Part shown: positions 8,147 through 9,747 of the stretch, piece after piece
Layout of the letters: the number at the start of each line of letters is the position of its first letter
Numbering within the stretch: position 1 is the first letter of the stretch
Assembly: GCA_030589965.1 (NCBI GenBank)
Contig: JAUUZM010000090.1
Coordinates: 1-9,747, forward strand
DNA from: Bacteroides sp.
Lineage (GTDB): Bacteria > Bacteroidota > Bacteroidia > Bacteroidales > SM23-62
Reading direction: 5' to 3'
DNA length: 9,747 bases
Made by a program: the position numbers and the translations under genes
Notes under the pieces: generated by a model
Database searches by the model: none
What the model was told of the DNA's origin: nothing
Seen by the model: the letters and a program-made list of their open reading frames with translations, nothing else

Positions 8147-9672
8147 CTAAAAACGTATTATCAACCGGAACCTTCCTACTTTTTTCAATTATATTATTTT
8201 TTGGATGTGCCGGTGCAGACCCCGGTGGAACCCCTGGATCCGATGAAAAGCCAGTCCCATTTCTTGAAAAACGGGGAGAGGCTCAACAGCTTATTGTGGA
8301 CGGGGAACCTTTCCTGGTACTTGGAGGGGAATTGCATAATTCAAGCTCCTCGAGCCGGGAATACATGAAGGATATCTGGCCAAAGCTCGAGTCCATGAAC
8401 CTCAATACAGTATTGGCGGTGGTGGAATGGGCACTTGTAGAACCGGAAGAAGGCGTATTTGACTTTTCCCTTGTGGATGAATTATTGGAAGATGCCAGGG
8501 TACATGATCTCCGTCTATCCCTACTATGGTTTGGGGCATGGAAGAACGGGCAATCCCACTACATGCCGGCCTGGGTGAAGAAAGACTATGAAAGATTCCC
8601 GAGGGTGAAAACCCGAGAGGGAAAAAGCCTTGAAATTATTTCTGCTCTGAGTCAGGAGGCCATGAAAGCAGACGCCAGGGCTTTCGCAGCCATGATGAAG
8701 TATCTTAAAGAAAAAGACTCGAAAGAACGCACCGTTATAATGGTCCAGGTGCAGAATGAAGTGGGTATTCTCGGTTCACCACGGGATTATAGTATGGCGG
8801 GGAATGAGGCTTTTAATTCTGCTGTACCCGAGGAGCTTATGAAATACCTGCAGGAGAACAAAGAGAATCTCCTGCCTGAACTCCTGGAGGTCTGGGGAAG
8901 TACAAATTTCAAAGCTTTTGGCAGTTGGGAAGAGGTTTTTGGTAAGAGTGTACAATGTGATGAACTTTTTATGGCCTGGTATTATGCCAGGTATATTGAT
9001 TATTCTGTCATAAAGGGCAAAGAAGAGTATGAACTGCCCATGTTTGTGAATGCCTGGATTGTTCAGCCTCAGGACAGGGGCCCAGGGGATTATCCATCAG
9101 GGGGGCCACAGGCTCATGTGCTGGATATCTGGAGGGCAGGCGGTACCAATATTGACCTGCTCTGTCCCGATATTTACCTGCCCAATTTTGCTGAAATCTG
9201 CGCTCTTTATACCCGATCTGATAATGCATTGTTCATTCCGGAATCCCGTGCAGGAGAGCAGGGAGCCGGCCACCTGTTTTATGCGCTTGGAAGGCATAGT
9301 GCGATAGGGTATTCCCCATTCGGAATTGAAGGCAGGGTTACTGATCCGGCGAACGGTGCCATCCCGAAAGCCTATAAGCTGGCTGGGGATATGGCCCCGG
9401 TGATCCTGGAAGCCCAGCAGAATGGAAGCATTAATGCAGTTCTCCTGAAGAAAGGTATTAATCCGGTAGAGGAATTAGTGGCAGGGGATTACAAAATGCA
9501 TATTGAATTAAGGAAAACCCGAGGATCAGACTTTGTCCCCGATCAGGGGTATGCCCTCATAATCGAAGTTGCACCGGAAGAATTTATCCTTACGGGAAAA
9601 GATGTTCAAATATCATTTTCTCCTGTGACCCCTGGTCCACCTATAGCAGCATTGCTGCAGGTGGATGAGTGA
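8143..9672 (+). CDS. GH35-like/DUF5597 beta-galactosidase-like lipoprotein, ended by an in-frame TGA
   Basis: This 509-residue open frame begins with a lipoprotein leader (FLLFSIILFFGC, lipobox C22). A TIM-barrel glycosidase domain follows: GGELHNSSSSS (61-71), NLNTVLAVVEWALVEPEEG (86-104) and WFGAWKNGQSHYMPAWV (129-145). The acid/base candidate is E206 in VQVQNEVG, and the nucleophile candidate is E367 in LFIPESRAG. SPFGIEG (391-397) leads into a C-terminal beta domain resembling DUF5597. These proteins are annotated as GH35-type beta-galactosidases, and some relatives act on other beta-linked sugars, so the exact substrate is uncertain. The frame stops at TGA 9670-9672 after QVDE, but the same frame continues open to the window end with a family-like tail. 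The TGA is therefore probably a nonsense mutation, a base-calling error or a site of readthrough, not the ancestral end. Catalytic residues lie upstream of the stop, so a truncated product might keep some activity. The start ATG overlaps the GH95 stop. Confidence 0.87.
   Translation: MTKNVLSTGTFLLFSIILFFGCAGADPGGTPGSDEKPVPFLEKRGEAQQLIVDGEPFLVLGGELHNSSSSSREYMKDIWPKLESMNLNTVLAVVEWALVEPEEGVFDFSLVDELLEDARVHDLRLSLLWFGAWKNGQSHYMPAWVKKDYERFPRVKTREGKSLEIISALSQEAMKADARAFAAMMKYLKEKDSKERTVIMVQVQNEVGILGSPRDYSMAGNEAFNSAVPEELMKYLQENKENLLPELLEVWGSTNFKAFGSWEEVFGKSVQCDELFMAWYYARYIDYSVIKGKEEYELPMFVNAWIVQPQDRGPGDYPSGGPQAHVLDIWRAGGTNIDLLCPDIYLPNFAEICALYTRSDNALFIPESRAGEQGAGHLFYALGRHSAIGYSPFGIEGRVTDPANGAIPKAYKLAGDMAPVILEAQQNGSINAVLLKKGINPVEELVAGDYKMHIELRKTRGSDFVPDQGYALIIEVAPEEFILTGKDVQISFSPVTPGPPIAALLQVDE
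9670..9672 (+). other. In-frame TGA interrupting the DUF5597/GH35-like gene
   Basis: The codon is flanked by QVDE upstream and SYEDGIWIPRRRLNGD downstream in the same frame. Homologues as I recall them read like VDEG.(F/Y)E.G.W(I/V)P.RRLNGDE at this place, so the expected codon is a glycine codon such as GGA, one base from TGA. Genetic-code reassignment of TGA to glycine is unlikely here because GH95 (8144-8146), the first sulfatase (1584-1586) and the 5' fragment (148-150) all use TGA as a genuine stop. Confidence 0.75.
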
Positions 9673-9747
9673 AGCTACGAGGACGGTATCTGGATACCCA
9701 GGCGGAGGTTGAACGGAGATGCCATAATGCTGGAATATGACCTTGCA
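9673..9747 (+). pseudogene. C-terminal continuation of the DUF5597/GH35-like gene beyond the TGA (partial)
   Basis: Twenty-five further codons are open in the frame of the upstream gene up to the window edge, reading SYEDGIWIPRRRLNGDA and then IMLEYDLA. The W-I-P-x-R-R-x-L-N-G-D pattern is characteristic of the end of DUF5597-type beta-galactosidases, where the last beta-strands of the C-terminal domain follow. No separate start codon or promoter makes this an independent gene. Whether it is still translated depends on whether the TGA is real. The true stop lies outside the window. Confidence 0.65.

Noticed and set aside
8850..8875. 8-bp inverted repeat GCAGGAGA...TCTCCTGC with a 10-nt loop
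   Set aside because: It is internal to the GH35-like coding region, lacks a poly-T tail and is explained by the codons for LQENKENLLPE.
9670..9672. TGA recoded as glycine (SR1/Gracilibacteria-type code) or as selenocysteine
   Set aside because: Other genes in the window end at TGA in contexts where extension makes no sense, and the expected residue is Gly at a non-redox position. No SECIS-like hairpin was recognised just after it.

Overview
The window looks like part of a polysaccharide- or glycan-degradation operon from a Bacteroidota bacterium, possibly an environmental or marine lineage such as Marinilabiliales. Four points support this. Every gene is on the + strand and packed head to tail. 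None of the starts is preceded by a Shine-Dalgarno sequence; the upstream stretches are A/T-rich instead. Lipoprotein (SPII) and Tat leaders are frequent. The protein families are typical of polysaccharide utilization loci (PULs). No SusC/SusD pair, regulator, tRNA, insertion sequence or CRISPR array is visible, so this is an enzyme-only segment of a larger locus. The phylum call is an inference from style, not from a marker gene.

Layout: (1) 1-150, the last 49 codons of a GH88/GH105-like unsaturated-uronyl hydrolase; (2) 210-1586, a lipoprotein arylsulfatase (FGly motif CTPTR); (3) 1656-3113, a Tat-exported GH109-like Gfo/Idh/MocA protein; (4) about 3185-4258, a cytoplasmic protein resembling uroporphyrinogen decarboxylase/zinc methyltransferases; (5) 4294-5766, a second and divergent lipoprotein sulfatase (CTPYR); (6) 5771-8146, a GH95 alpha-L-fucosidase; (7) 8143-9672, a lipoprotein GH35-like/DUF5597 beta-galactosidase. 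Gene 7 is cut by an in-frame TGA, after which the same frame stays open to the window edge and still encodes a family-like C-terminal tail. Gaps shrink from about 60-70 bp to 4 bp and then to a 4-bp overlap, which suggests one transcript. No gene-free stretch exceeds 80 bp.

Working together: the sulfatases would strip sulfate esters. GH95 would remove terminal alpha-L-fucose. The GH109-like enzyme may remove an alpha-linked sugar through an NAD-dependent mechanism. The GH35-like enzyme would trim beta-galactosides or similar residues, and the GH88/105 enzyme would act on unsaturated uronic acids left by a polysaccharide lyase. The likely substrate is a sulfated, fucose- and galactose-containing, uronate-bearing glycan, but it cannot be fixed from sequence alone. 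The URO-D/methyltransferase-like gene has no standard place in such a pathway and is the most unusual member. The most concrete anomaly is the in-frame TGA in gene 7.
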